Source: Pseudomonas vanderleydeniana (GTDB lineage: Bacteria > Pseudomonadota > Gammaproteobacteria > Pseudomonadales > Pseudomonadaceae). From it: 64,000 nt of DNA. The DNA lies in NCBI RefSeq assembly GCF_014268755.2, contig NZ_CP077093.1, positions 4,452,001 to 4,516,000 of the forward strand, read 5' to 3'. The notes beneath the pieces were generated by a model. The model had not been told where the DNA came from, did not search any database, and was given only the letters and a program-made list of their open reading frames with translations. Position 1 is the first letter of the stretch, and each line of letters starts with the position of its first letter. Position numbers and translations under genes: made by a program. Shown piece by piece: positions 35,571 to 43,059 of this stretch.

Positions 35571-36239
35571 CTATTTTTCCGATTGCAGGAACTGAATCAG
35601 CGCGGGGACGGTGCCCTCGATGTGCTCGCGGACCACGGCTTCGGCCTTGGCCGCGTCGCCAGAGCGAATCGCCTCGAGAATCACCGCGTGCTCCTCGCGG
35701 GCGCTGAGCGGTTTTTCGCCATGCTGCAGCCACAGGCGCATGGGCGCCTCGATCAGCGAGTACAGCGCGAAAATCTGCTTCATCAGCCGCGGACGGCCAC
35801 TGAAGCTGCACAGGTGTTCGTGGAAGGCGCGATGGCGGCGAACCCACTGCGCGCCGTCATCGCGGTAGTCGTCCATCTCGTCGAGCATGCGTTCGAGCGC
35901 CGCCAACTGGCGCTCGTTGATACGGCCGACGGCCACGCGCACCGCCAGGCCCTCGAGGGCGCTGCGCATCTCGAACACCTCGTGCAGCTCATCGATATCC
36001 AGGCCGCTGACCACGGCGCCGCGATTGGGGCGCAGGGTTACCAGGCCCTGGGCATCGAGGCGACGAAAAGCCTCGCGCACCGGCATGCGGCTCATGCCGA
36101 TTTCAGTGGCGATGTCCTCGGCGATCAGGCGCTCACCCTTGCGGTAGCGGCCGCCACAGATGGCCTCCAGCAGGAACTTGTAGGCCTCCTCCTCCGCAGT
36201 CTGCGGCTGGCGTTCAACGTAAGCGGGGGCGAATTGCAT
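35571..36239 (-). CDS. GntR-family (FCD subfamily) regulator
   Basis: Regulator of 222 residues. The winged helix at ~20-85 carries YRKGERLIAEDIATEIGMSR followed by MPVREAFRRLDAQGLV. The C-terminal FCD domain is helical with the metal-site pattern R/H near RHRAFHEHLC and EEHAVILEAI. Such regulators usually repress a catabolic or transport operon and are released by its substrate. It lies 72 bases upstream of the binding-protein gene on the same strand and is preceded by a palindromic site. The frame extends to 36269; the ATG at 36239 is preferred. Confidence 0.9.
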   Translation of the reverse strand: MQFAPAYVERQPQTAEEEAYKFLLEAICGGRYRKGERLIAEDIATEIGMSRMPVREAFRRLDAQGLVTLRPNRGAVVSGLDIDELHEVFEMRSALEGLAVRVAVGRINERQLAALERMLDEMDDYRDDGAQWVRRHRAFHEHLCSFSGRPRLMKQIFALYSLIEAPMRLWLQHGEKPLSAREEHAVILEAIRSGDAAKAEAVVREHIEGTVPALIQFLQSEK

Positions 36240-36259
36240 GGGCGACACCTTTTGTATTT

Positions 36260-36285
36260 TTGTATCCAATTATCCATGGATGCAA
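36260..36285. promoter_or_regulatory. Palindromic candidate operator of the GntR regulator
   Basis: TTGTATCC (36260-36267) and GGATGCAA (36278-36285) are inverted with one mismatch, and ATCCATGGAT (36272-36281) is a perfect 10-bp palindrome overlapping the right arm. They end 21 bases upstream of the regulator ATG. FCD-type GntR proteins bind such TTG-rich palindromes, so autorepression is likely. The following ~260 bases hold no gene. Confidence 0.5.
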
Positions 36286-36546
36286 AATAGCAAAGCGTGT
36301 GCCAGATTGGACAGAGTGATTTCAATCGATTGATGTGAAAGGGAAAGATGCCAGGGGATGCGCGGTTGGGGGTTGGTGGTGAGTGGACGGAAGTGCTACC
36401 GAATGGCTCACGAAGTGCACCGGGCGCGTGCGAGTTGGTAGTTGGGTAACAGCGTGCGCCTACCTGATCCCAGAGCCAGACGGTACATGGAACCAAGCCC
36501 CTGAACCGTCAGCAACGAAGAACGGTTGAAGCGCGAGCACCGTACC

Positions 36547-36954
36547 CTAGGCCATTCTGACTTCATTCAACAACTCTGGATGACGGTCCAGCACTTTGAG
36601 TAGTTTCACCAAGGCCAACGAGGGCTTGGTTTTACCATTCTCGTACCGAGAGAAGGCATTGATACCTCCGCCAAAGATCTCCGCTGCCTCCCGCTGGTCA
36701 AGAGACAGCTTCTTGCGCACGCTAGCGATAAATGCCGGATCAACAATGGCTGCGTTGACCTGCTTTGAGAAGGCACGCATCTCACGCATGACGCGATCCG
36801 ATTCGACTACATCCAGGACAGACTCGGCGCAGGCCGGACAGAACTCCCCCGTCACCGCGGTGAGCACGATGGTTTCACCCTTGTAGGTGTAGGGCAGATC
36901 GCGGGTATCGTGGATCAGCTCCGCCGCGCCGCAAACAGGACATTTCATGTTCAT
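36547..36954 (-). CDS. mqsA: MqsA-type antitoxin
   Basis: Antitoxin of 135 residues with the two-domain MqsA layout. The N-terminal zinc domain has CPVCG near residue 5 and CPAC near 40. The C-terminal XRE domain has LDQREAAEIFGGGINAFSRY followed by ENGKTKPSLALVKLLKVLDR. It normally neutralises MqsR and represses the operon through the C-terminal domain. The gene looks intact. Its ATG overlaps by four bases (ATGA) the stop of a truncated mqsR immediately upstream. Confidence 0.88.
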   Translation of the reverse strand: MNMKCPVCGAAELIHDTRDLPYTYKGETIVLTAVTGEFCPACAESVLDVVESDRVMREMRAFSKQVNAAIVDPAFIASVRKKLSLDQREAAEIFGGGINAFSRYENGKTKPSLALVKLLKVLDRHPELLNEVRMA

Positions 36955-37058
36955 AGCTCCTTGAAGGATACGATCAGTACGTCATCGATGACCGTCAGTT
37001 TCAAATAGACATCACCCCCGGTGTGCTGGGGCGGTACACGGTGTTGCACAGCCCTCAC
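36951..37058 (-). pseudogene. mqsR: Truncated mqsR toxin remnant
   Basis: About 35 codons ending DVYLKLTVIDDVLIVSFKEL, then TGA, match the C-terminus of MqsR. I read this frame myself on the minus strand. MqsR is a ~98-residue mRNA interferase cutting at GCU, and only the last third remains. The frame is closed by a TGA inside the hairpin at 37064-37097, so the N-terminal part has been lost. The remnant is joined to mqsA by an ATGA overlap, the normal operon arrangement. Confidence 0.6.
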
Positions 37059-37063
37059 ACGTA

Positions 37064-37097
37064 AAAGAGATCAAGCGGCGAAGTGCTTGATCTCTTT
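37064..37097 (-). terminator. Rho-independent terminator of the DUF3077-like gene
   Basis: AAAGAGATCAAGC (37064-37076) and GCTTGATCTCTTT (37085-37097) form a perfect 13-bp stem with an 8-base loop. Read on the minus strand it ends in a short T-run (CTCTTTTAC), 14 bases past the stop of the frameshifted gene upstream. Confidence 0.65.
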
Positions 37098-37110
37098 CAG
37101 CGCAACGACC

Positions 37111-37421
37111 TCAGTCAATCGGATGACTGTCCAACACGGACGATGGTTGGCGGGACCGTGACATCTCTCCAAGCAGTGCATCCACAACCGCTCGCGTCAC
37201 TTCCACTGAATGCAGCATGTTCCAGAACAGCGCCCGCTCGACGGGATTGTCGTGCAGACCGATTTCGTCGCCGTTGAGTTCGGTGGCTTCGAGCAGGTGG
37301 GAAACGTAGGTCAGGGTGTCGTGGGGCCGTTGTCTGTGCTTTGGTGTAGGTATCGGTCTTTGTCGGCCGTACTGAACGCATTGCAGGATTGTGGAGGATC
37401 GGGAGTGATTTCCTTAGCCAT
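37111..37421 (-). pseudogene. Frameshifted small DUF3077-like gene
   Basis: From the ATG at 37421 the minus strand encodes MAKEITPDPPQSCNAFSTAD and runs 36 codons to a TGA at 37311-37313. The next frame continues the gene smoothly with HDTLTYVSHLLEATELNGDE and ALFWNMLHSVEVTRAVVDAL, to a TGA at 37111-37113. Joined, these give about 100 residues like the small DUF3077-type proteins common in Pseudomonas, whose function is unknown. One base lost or gained near 37315-37330 explains the break. The region is preceded by a long structured leader and followed by a terminator. Confidence 0.55.
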
Positions 37422-37565
37422 GGTGAATCCCTGTTTAACAGTGAAGGAGCTCATCCATCCTCGCTGCGAAACAAGGGTGGCGAGCTACGCGCAGGTTCGC
37501 AGAACAGGGTAAACAGGAACCCGGCAGACCGAAGTCTCCTGCGCACAGCTCGCCATAACGTGAGC

Positions 37566-37587
37566 AACAAAAAGCCGCTTACGCGGC
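37566..37587 (-). terminator. Terminator-like hairpin inside the leader (possible attenuator)
   Basis: On the minus strand GCCGC-GTAA-GCGGC (37574-37587) is followed directly by TTTTTGTT, about 145 bases before the small gene's ATG. This is the form of an intrinsic terminator placed within a leader, which would let conditions decide whether the gene is transcribed. Confidence 0.45.
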
Positions 37588-37684
37588 GCTGTGCGCCTGT
37601 TTACGACCGGGCTGCGAAACCCGAGCCGCTGAATTGGCAGCGGCAGTCGAACAGTAGCCATCGCATTGGGCGCACACAATATTG

Positions 37685-37707
37685 TCCCACGCCTTAAGCG
37701 CGTGGGA
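37685..37707. repeat. Hairpin in the leader
   Basis: TCCCACGC (37685-37692) and GCGTGGGA (37700-37707) are perfect 8-bp arms around a 7-base loop, CTTAAGC. There is no adjacent T-run, so it is a structural element of the leader RNA or a protein site rather than a terminator. Confidence 0.4.
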
Positions 37708-37829
37708 AATGTAGGAGTTTTTGGCAGGTTGTTTCCGCGGATCCCACTAGCAGTCAGAAAATCACGGGGCGATAAGCGAGCTATTGGTCAAACCTCATAG
37801 AGCTATGGGTTCAGTGGGATTTCTTCGCC

Positions 37830-37935
37830 CCTTTTCGGGTAGGCCTTTTATCCTTCTGTATGCCTTGTTGGCCCTTTCCTTTTACCCTTTTGCCTTTGCG
37901 TTATGACCCTTTTCGGCGAGCGAATCGTGCGGGGA
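37830..37935. repeat. Pyrimidine-rich repeat, copy A
   Basis: The 21 bases at 37830-37850, starting CCTTTTCGGGTAGGCC, recur exactly at 46190-46210. Similarity continues with small gaps through CCTTGTTGGCCCTT and CCCTTTTCGGCGAGCG to about 37935. The strand is full of CCTTTT/CCCTTT blocks. In copy B the element lies next to a relaxase gene, so it may be a conjugative-element regulatory or transfer sequence. Confidence 0.6.
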
Positions 37936-37966
37936 AACGTCTACAGACGCTCATGAACCCCGTCGC

Positions 37967-38434
37967 CTAAATAACGCCATAAACCTTCTCCCCCACCATG
38001 TTCTCCTTGCCCTTGAGCTGGCAAAGCGCCTGAAACTCCATCCAGAACTTGAACGCTGCACGGTACTGATCCGTTGTAAAGAGCTGCGGCTGCCCGTACT
38101 CCTCGGAAAACTCCTCAACGTACTCGTTGGAGAGAAGGATGTGACCATGCTCCATACCGGGGCGAGAGATCCACAGATACATATCGTTAACTCCCCAATC
38201 AGGTAGAAAAGGATCATCTGGCACGTACATTCCTTTTTCCGCCATCACGAAGAGCTTTTCGAGCTCATCCATCATGTCTGGATACATTTGGGACACCTGA
38301 TCAAGCAACGTACTGGTGACCGAACGCGCTAAAGCCTCATCCTCCTCCACACAACGCAAATTTGCGTAGATCATGTTGTTCTGAAGCCTTTCAACCTCAG
38401 CGACTATTTTTATTTTTTCCTTATCGGGTTCCAT
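37967..38434 (-). CDS. Hypothetical acidic protein
   Basis: Soluble protein of 155 residues, not recognised, with acidic helices (MDELEKLFVMAEKGMYVPDD) and a final KENMVGEKVYGVI. Its AT-rich codon use and acidity resemble immunity proteins of polymorphic toxins, but no motif confirms this. GGGGGAG six bases before the ATG at 38434 fixes this start. The same frame stays open upstream to 38833 and would add 133 residues (including GVGGVLTGTSVASASGIGKS) that I cannot assign; they could be the remains of an upstream toxin gene. Region 38435-39062 has no other supported gene. Confidence 0.55.
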   Translation of the reverse strand: MEPDKEKIKIVAEVERLQNNMIYANLRCVEEDEALARSVTSTLLDQVSQMYPDMMDELEKLFVMAEKGMYVPDDPFLPDWGVNDMYLWISRPGMEHGHILLSNEYVEEFSEEYGQPQLFTTDQYRAAFKFWMEFQALCQLKGKENMVGEKVYGVI

Positions 38435-39062
38435 TTTTTCTCCCCCGGTTCGACTGGATGGATTCCTTTTATCGCATCGCCTCCCTGACGCCAGAGCGCT
38501 CTTTCCTATGCCGCTGGCAGAAGCAACCGACGTGCCTGTAAGCACGCCTCCTACTCCAGTAAAAGATTTTGGTCCCGGCCGTACCGCTGCGTTCATACAG
38601 AACACTGAACACGGTAAAAGCTTGTTGCAGAGAGGGTTTGACAGCCCCTGGGCGAGATACTCATTGTGTAGAGGCATATCGTCGAGGTCACCAGCGCCGC
38701 CACGCTTAAGAAGCGTTGGATTCGAATAGCTGTGATGTGTAATTGAACGTGACCCAACTGCCCATATCGCCCCCATGACCATGCTCGTATTGGCAAGCAT
38801 TACTTCTGGAGCCTGCGCCCTGATGAAAGACAATACGACTCACCACAACCCCTCGGCCAGAAATCGCCGCCGAAAGTCCAAACAGCTCCAAAACCGCTAA
38901 ACCTAGCTAATCTTCATCCACCAGGCTGAAGCGTCAGCCTGGAGATACAAGCGCTATAGGCGTTGCACTAAACCATTGAAGCATCGTCGGCACCATAACG
39001 CAGTAACGTCAGCCCCAACCAACGCAGAAGACGAACAATACACAGGAAAGGGAATACCAATA

Positions 39063-39806
39063 ATGCCTGAGAGCATTACGGCGGTTGAGATCATCAGACA
39101 GAGCCATCAAGGCTACTCAATCAAACCCTTTATCGTTCGTGGTGATGACGGTTTCACGTACTTCGTAAAAGGCCTCGCAAAAGCTGGCGGCCCAGCACTG
39201 ATCTCAGAGGTGCTAGGTGCTGAGCTTGGAGTAAGGTTGGGCCTTCCCATTCCGCCTTGGGAACTCATACATATTGCTGATGAGCTCATTGCCTTCAGCG
39301 TAATCCCAAATGTTGATGACCTGCGTGGCGGAATCGCCTTTGCATCCAGGGCAGTCGAGAACGCCTCAGACTTCAGTCTCAGCAGCATCCATGGCACCTC
39401 GCTAGAGTTACGTAGGAAGATTCTGCTTTTCGATTGGTGGATCCGGAATGAGGATCGGTGCCTTGGAGAACTCGGCGGAAATGTTAACCTCATCCTCGAC
39501 TCAAGCGGAAATCTGAACGTCATCGATCACAATTGTGCGTTTGACCGGGCCTTCAATCCCGAGACTTTTATGAACGGGCACGTTTTCCGCGATTGCCGGT
39601 CATTCTTTAGAGACTTGGTCGTTCGTCAGGAGTACATGCAAATGCTTGGCGGGATAGCCGATAGCTGGGGTACGATCACCGACCTTTTGCCAAAGGACTG
39701 GCTTTACCGTGACAGCGACCATATCGACCAAACGGCGCCCACGTTAGCTGAAAGGCTGGAGATGCTGGAGATGTTCAAGGACGAGCGATTCTGGGGAGCA
39801 CTATGA
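39063..39806 (+). CDS. HipA-like (HipA_2) kinase-fold protein
   Basis: Protein of 247 residues with a compact HipA/PI3-kinase-like fold. An N-terminal lobe (FIVRGDDGFTYFVKGLAKAG) carries a probable ATP lysine. The catalytic loop LFDWWIRNEDRCLGELGGN and the metal aspartate in NVIDHNCAFDRAF are in place. AGGAAAGGG lies before the ATG at 39063; the upstream ATG at 38976 lacks one. It overlaps the next gene by four bases (ATGA). HipA_2 and DUF3037 genes commonly occur as a pair, whose role, perhaps defence or growth control, is not established. Confidence 0.8.
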   Translation: MPESITAVEIIRQSHQGYSIKPFIVRGDDGFTYFVKGLAKAGGPALISEVLGAELGVRLGLPIPPWELIHIADELIAFSVIPNVDDLRGGIAFASRAVENASDFSLSSIHGTSLELRRKILLFDWWIRNEDRCLGELGGNVNLILDSSGNLNVIDHNCAFDRAFNPETFMNGHVFRDCRSFFRDLVVRQEYMQMLGGIADSWGTITDLLPKDWLYRDSDHIDQTAPTLAERLEMLEMFKDERFWGAL

Positions 39807-40639
39807 AGCACATCTGCAACTACTCGATTGTACGGTTCCTGCCTTACCCAGAAACAGGCGAATTTGTGAACATTGGGGTCGTTTTGATCGCCAACAATGG
39901 CGACTTTCGCTTCAAAATCGAGAAAAAACGCCAGCGCGTGACCCATTTCTTTCCCAGCTTGCAGCCGAAGATATTCATTCGGGCTCGCCGTGAAATCGAA
40001 GCCGAGCTAACCAGACTTAGCGGGTTCTTCACCACCAACCGCACAGACCTTCCTGGACTCATTACGACCTTCAAGCACCTCATTCACCCGCGTGAAACGA
40101 TGATGCGCTTTAGCGATCCCGGGACAATGGCAATTGAGAATGCAAATGATGCCGTGAACATCCTGTTTGATCATTACGTCAATCACAGCTTTGCCAACAA
40201 AGAATACCAGGAGAGCTTTCTTGAGCGGCAGCTCGGCCAGCTCCTATCCTCAAGCAATCTCAAGCAACGCTACAGCGAACAGAAACTCGGTGGTACGGAC
40301 TACGTGGTCAAGTTTCCATTTGTGATGAGCAACGGCGCTCAGCCCGTGCAAGCATTGAAACCGCTGCACCTCGGACACGATGAGCCTTCGAAGATCATCG
40401 AGCATGGCGACGCATGGATCTCAAAGGTGCGCCGTCTCCATGCCTCTGAAGATCTCGCTCACGACACACTGTTCATTGCAGGGCCACCCGAAGCAGGTAA
40501 ACCGAAACTGCTCAGAGCGTTCAAAGAAATCTGTGAAGAGCTAAAGGGATTCTCAGGGGTTCGCGTCACGAGCACCGCAGAGAGCCAGGCACACATCCTG
40601 GAGGAAATCCGAAAAGGAATTCCGACTTCGGTGCACTGA
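39803..40639 (+). CDS. DUF3037 domain-containing protein
   Basis: Protein of 278 residues. The DUF3037 domain occupies the N-terminal half, opening with CNYSIVRFLPYPETGEFVNI and continuing GVVLIANNGDFRFKIEKKRQ. The C-terminal part is charged and has no motif that I recognise. No signal peptide. It is translationally coupled to the HipA_2 gene and is likely its functional partner. The 206 bases after it hold no gene. Confidence 0.82.
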   Translation: MKHICNYSIVRFLPYPETGEFVNIGVVLIANNGDFRFKIEKKRQRVTHFFPSLQPKIFIRARREIEAELTRLSGFFTTNRTDLPGLITTFKHLIHPRETMMRFSDPGTMAIENANDAVNILFDHYVNHSFANKEYQESFLERQLGQLLSSSNLKQRYSEQKLGGTDYVVKFPFVMSNGAQPVQALKPLHLGHDEPSKIIEHGDAWISKVRRLHASEDLAHDTLFIAGPPEAGKPKLLRAFKEICEELKGFSGVRVTSTAESQAHILEEIRKGIPTSVH

Positions 40640-40845
40640 CACTGGCACTGCCTCGCAGGCATCCCTATGAGCCAACTCTAGCCGGGCAAGCCCAGCCAAC
40701 GCTGGGCATCTTGCCTCTCTCCTCACCTTTCTCAAGCAGTTTTCAGACATCCTCCGCGCCTTCACTCCAGCTCTCCGAGCAGGGGCAAGTCGAACCGATA
40801 CAAGAGAGGCAAACCGCCAGGTGCGCCGGCCCCAGCGGTCTATTT

Positions 40846-41772
40846 CTACATCCGGGAAATCACATACTGGCTGACGACCAGGTCCAGGTGCGCCCCGCCG
40901 GCGTTTTTGTAGACGGTGATCTCATCAGCCCCTCGGACAAACCGTGGCAATTGGCAGAGATCGAACAGATCCCCTTCAATCCCCTCCTCCCGCAGTACAC
41001 CGCTTTTCATCGGGATGACGAGGTCACCGGCAACCGCTGCCGATTGGCGGTCATCGACGAACACGCGCGACTTGCCCATCAGCTCGCAGTCGGCCTCCTG
41101 CATGTCGGGCCGAAAGCCTCCGACCAGGTCGACGTGGGTGCCGGGGCGGACATGTCGCCCGTGTATCAGCGGTGCGGTGCTGCTGGTGGCCGAACTGATG
41201 ATGTCGGCCTGCGCCACCGCCGCGTCTAGGTCGTCGACCAGGGTGACGTCGATGCCGCGTTGCTGCAGTTGCGCCCGTGCCGACTCGAGCTTGCCGGGAG
41301 AACGGTTCCACAGCAGCACCCGGCGAATGGACGGCCGGATGTGCAGATAGGCGTCGGTCAGTGCCCTGGCCACGGGGCCGGCGCCCAGCACCAGCAGCAC
41401 CTCGCTGTCTTCGCGGCTCAAGCGTCGGGCCGCCAGGGCCGAATCGGCGGCGGTCTTGCAAGCGGTGATGACCGGGCCGTCGAGTATCGCCACCACGGCC
41501 TTGCTGGTCTCGTCGATGACCAGAAAGGCCGCGTGCTCGGTCGGCAGGGGCGGCGAAGCCTTGGCGTTATCGGGATGAATGGAGGCCAGCTTCACCCCCG
41601 CTCCCCGCCCCGGCAACACCACCCCGCGGCTGAACAGGCCATAATGGCTGTCGCCAATGAAATAGCTGTCGCCTGCCGGTCGCGGCCCCAGGTGGGCCTC
41701 ATGCAGGGCGTCGAGTACGCCGCCCCACTCCAGCACCGCCTGAATCTGTTCGGCATTGATCAATTGCATCAT
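40846..41772 (-). CDS. Ornithine cyclodeaminase/mu-crystallin family reductase, probable pyrroline-2-carboxylate reductase
   Basis: NAD(P)-dependent enzyme of 308 residues. The dinucleotide-binding site VLLVLGAGPVARALTDAYL is at ~120-140, with family segments GGRTDD-type absent but VDLVGGFRPDMQEADCELM and DRQSAAVAGDLVIPM present. Members reduce pyrroline-2-carboxylate to proline or act on related imino acids. The neighbouring enolase-superfamily gene, 67 bases upstream on the same strand, would supply that substrate from cis-3-hydroxyproline. GGGAG lies before twin ATGs at 41772 and 41769. Confidence 0.82.
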   Translation of the reverse strand: MMQLINAEQIQAVLEWGGVLDALHEAHLGPRPAGDSYFIGDSHYGLFSRGVVLPGRGAGVKLASIHPDNAKASPPLPTEHAAFLVIDETSKAVVAILDGPVITACKTAADSALAARRLSREDSEVLLVLGAGPVARALTDAYLHIRPSIRRVLLWNRSPGKLESARAQLQQRGIDVTLVDDLDAAVAQADIISSATSSTAPLIHGRHVRPGTHVDLVGGFRPDMQEADCELMGKSRVFVDDRQSAAVAGDLVIPMKSGVLREEGIEGDLFDLCQLPRFVRGADEITVYKNAGGAHLDLVVSQYVISRM

Positions 41773-41839
41773 TCGTTCTCCCACGAAAACAGGCGCAAGC
41801 CCGCTGCACGGGTTGCGCCCTGGTCATTCAAAGGGTGCC

Positions 41840-42943
41840 TCAGGCACCGATCACGTGAAGCGGCTTGCCCAGCACAGCCATATCCGGTGTCACACCCAGG
41901 CCGGGGGCGCTGGAGGCCGTCATGTAGCCATCGCTGATCACCGGGCCGCCATCGGCGATCTTCAGGCTGTGGTACTCATGGAAGGCCGACGACTGGAAGT
42001 GGAAGCCCTGCGGCGTGGAGTGCGCCAAGTGAGCCAGGGCCGAAGTGGCGATCTCGCCGCCCCACGAGTCCTCGATGGTCATGGTGATACCGAGGCTCAC
42101 GCACAGGTCGCGGAACTGTCTTGCCCGGGTCAGCCCGCCCACACGGCTGACCTTGAGGTTGATCACGTCCATGGCGCTGTCCTGGTAGCCGCGCATCAGC
42201 ACACGTAGGTCATCCATGCATTCATCGAGGATGAACGGGTGATCGGTATGACGGCGAACCGCCAAGCATTCCTCGTAGGACAGGCAAGGCTGTTCAATGT
42301 AGATGTCGACATCACGAATGGCCTTCACCACGCGAATCGCCTCGTGCTGCTTCCAGCCCGTGTTGGCATCCGCGGCGAGCACATTGCCTGACGCCAGCAC
42401 TTCGGACACCGCGAAGATCCGCTCGATATCCTGGCCGGCGCCGGCACCGACCTTCATCTGGAACTGATGAAAACCCTGGCGCTGGTAGTCGGCCAGCTTG
42501 GCCGCCATCGCCTCCGGTGCCTGGCGACTGATCACCTTGAACAGGGTGACCTTGTCCTGCAGCAGCCCACCCAGCAGGTTGTACACCGGCTGCTCGGTGG
42601 CCTTGCCGAGCAGGTCCCAGCACGCCATGTCGATCGCCGACTTCACGTAGGGATGGCCCTTGAGCAGCTCATCCATGCGCTGGTTGATGCGACCGAGTTG
42701 CAACGGGTCTTCGCCGATCAGCCCCGCCGCGATTTGCGCCAGACCGGTCCGTGCCCCCTCGGCATAGGCCGGCAGGTAGGACGGCCCCAGCGGGCAAACC
42801 TCGCCAACACCGGTGAGGCCGCTGTCGGTATGGATGATCACGACCGTGCTGTCGAAGGCGGAAAAGCTCTGGGTGGACCAGCTGTAGGAGCCTTCCTTGA
42901 GCGGCAGATCGACCTGATGGATCGCGATGCGGGTGATTTTCAC
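41840..42943 (-). CDS. Enolase-superfamily enzyme, probable cis-3-hydroxy-L-proline dehydratase
   Basis: Enzyme of 367 residues of the mandelate racemase/muconate lactonising group. Motifs in order: KVG of HQFQMKVGAGAG (base), DANTGW, EQPCLSYEE and LDECMDD (metal ligands), and KVSRVGG (second lysine). The pairing with an ornithine-cyclodeaminase-like reductase is that of cis-3-hydroxyproline catabolism. Alternatives are a dipeptide or betaine epimerase or another acid-sugar-type dehydratase. The frame starts earlier, but AGGAG eight bases before the GTG at 42943 fits the family N-terminus KITRIAIHQVDLPL. Confidence 0.75.
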   Translation of the reverse strand: MKITRIAIHQVDLPLKEGSYSWSTQSFSAFDSTVVIIHTDSGLTGVGEVCPLGPSYLPAYAEGARTGLAQIAAGLIGEDPLQLGRINQRMDELLKGHPYVKSAIDMACWDLLGKATEQPVYNLLGGLLQDKVTLFKVISRQAPEAMAAKLADYQRQGFHQFQMKVGAGAGQDIERIFAVSEVLASGNVLAADANTGWKQHEAIRVVKAIRDVDIYIEQPCLSYEECLAVRRHTDHPFILDECMDDLRVLMRGYQDSAMDVINLKVSRVGGLTRARQFRDLCVSLGITMTIEDSWGGEIATSALAHLAHSTPQGFHFQSSAFHEYHSLKIADGGPVISDGYMTASSAPGLGVTPDMAVLGKPLHVIGA

Positions 42944-43059
42944 GGGTGTCGCTCCTGTTGGGATTGTTGTCACGAGTGAGCACACTGTATTTCCATATCC
43001 CTGAGGAAAATTGTAGATTCCAGCCAGTTAATGGTACGTAGCGACTTGAGGACGCCAGC

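Larger units (their letters stand above)
37422..37720 (-). promoter_or_regulatory. Structured leader of the DUF3077-like gene
   Basis: About 300 bases upstream of the small gene hold no convincing protein gene but contain two strong hairpins, at 37574-37587 and 37685-37707. The sequence is high in GC and differs from coding neighbours. I recall similar leaders ahead of small genes of this kind in several pseudomonads, from memory only. Possible roles are attenuation or a stable 5' RNA. The remaining gap up to 37966 holds only the repeat at 37830. Confidence 0.4.

Noticed and set aside
37485..37679. Minus-strand 64-codon frame in the leader
   Set aside because: It is Arg-rich, crosses the terminator-like hairpin, and lacks a ribosome binding site, so I treat the region as leader RNA.
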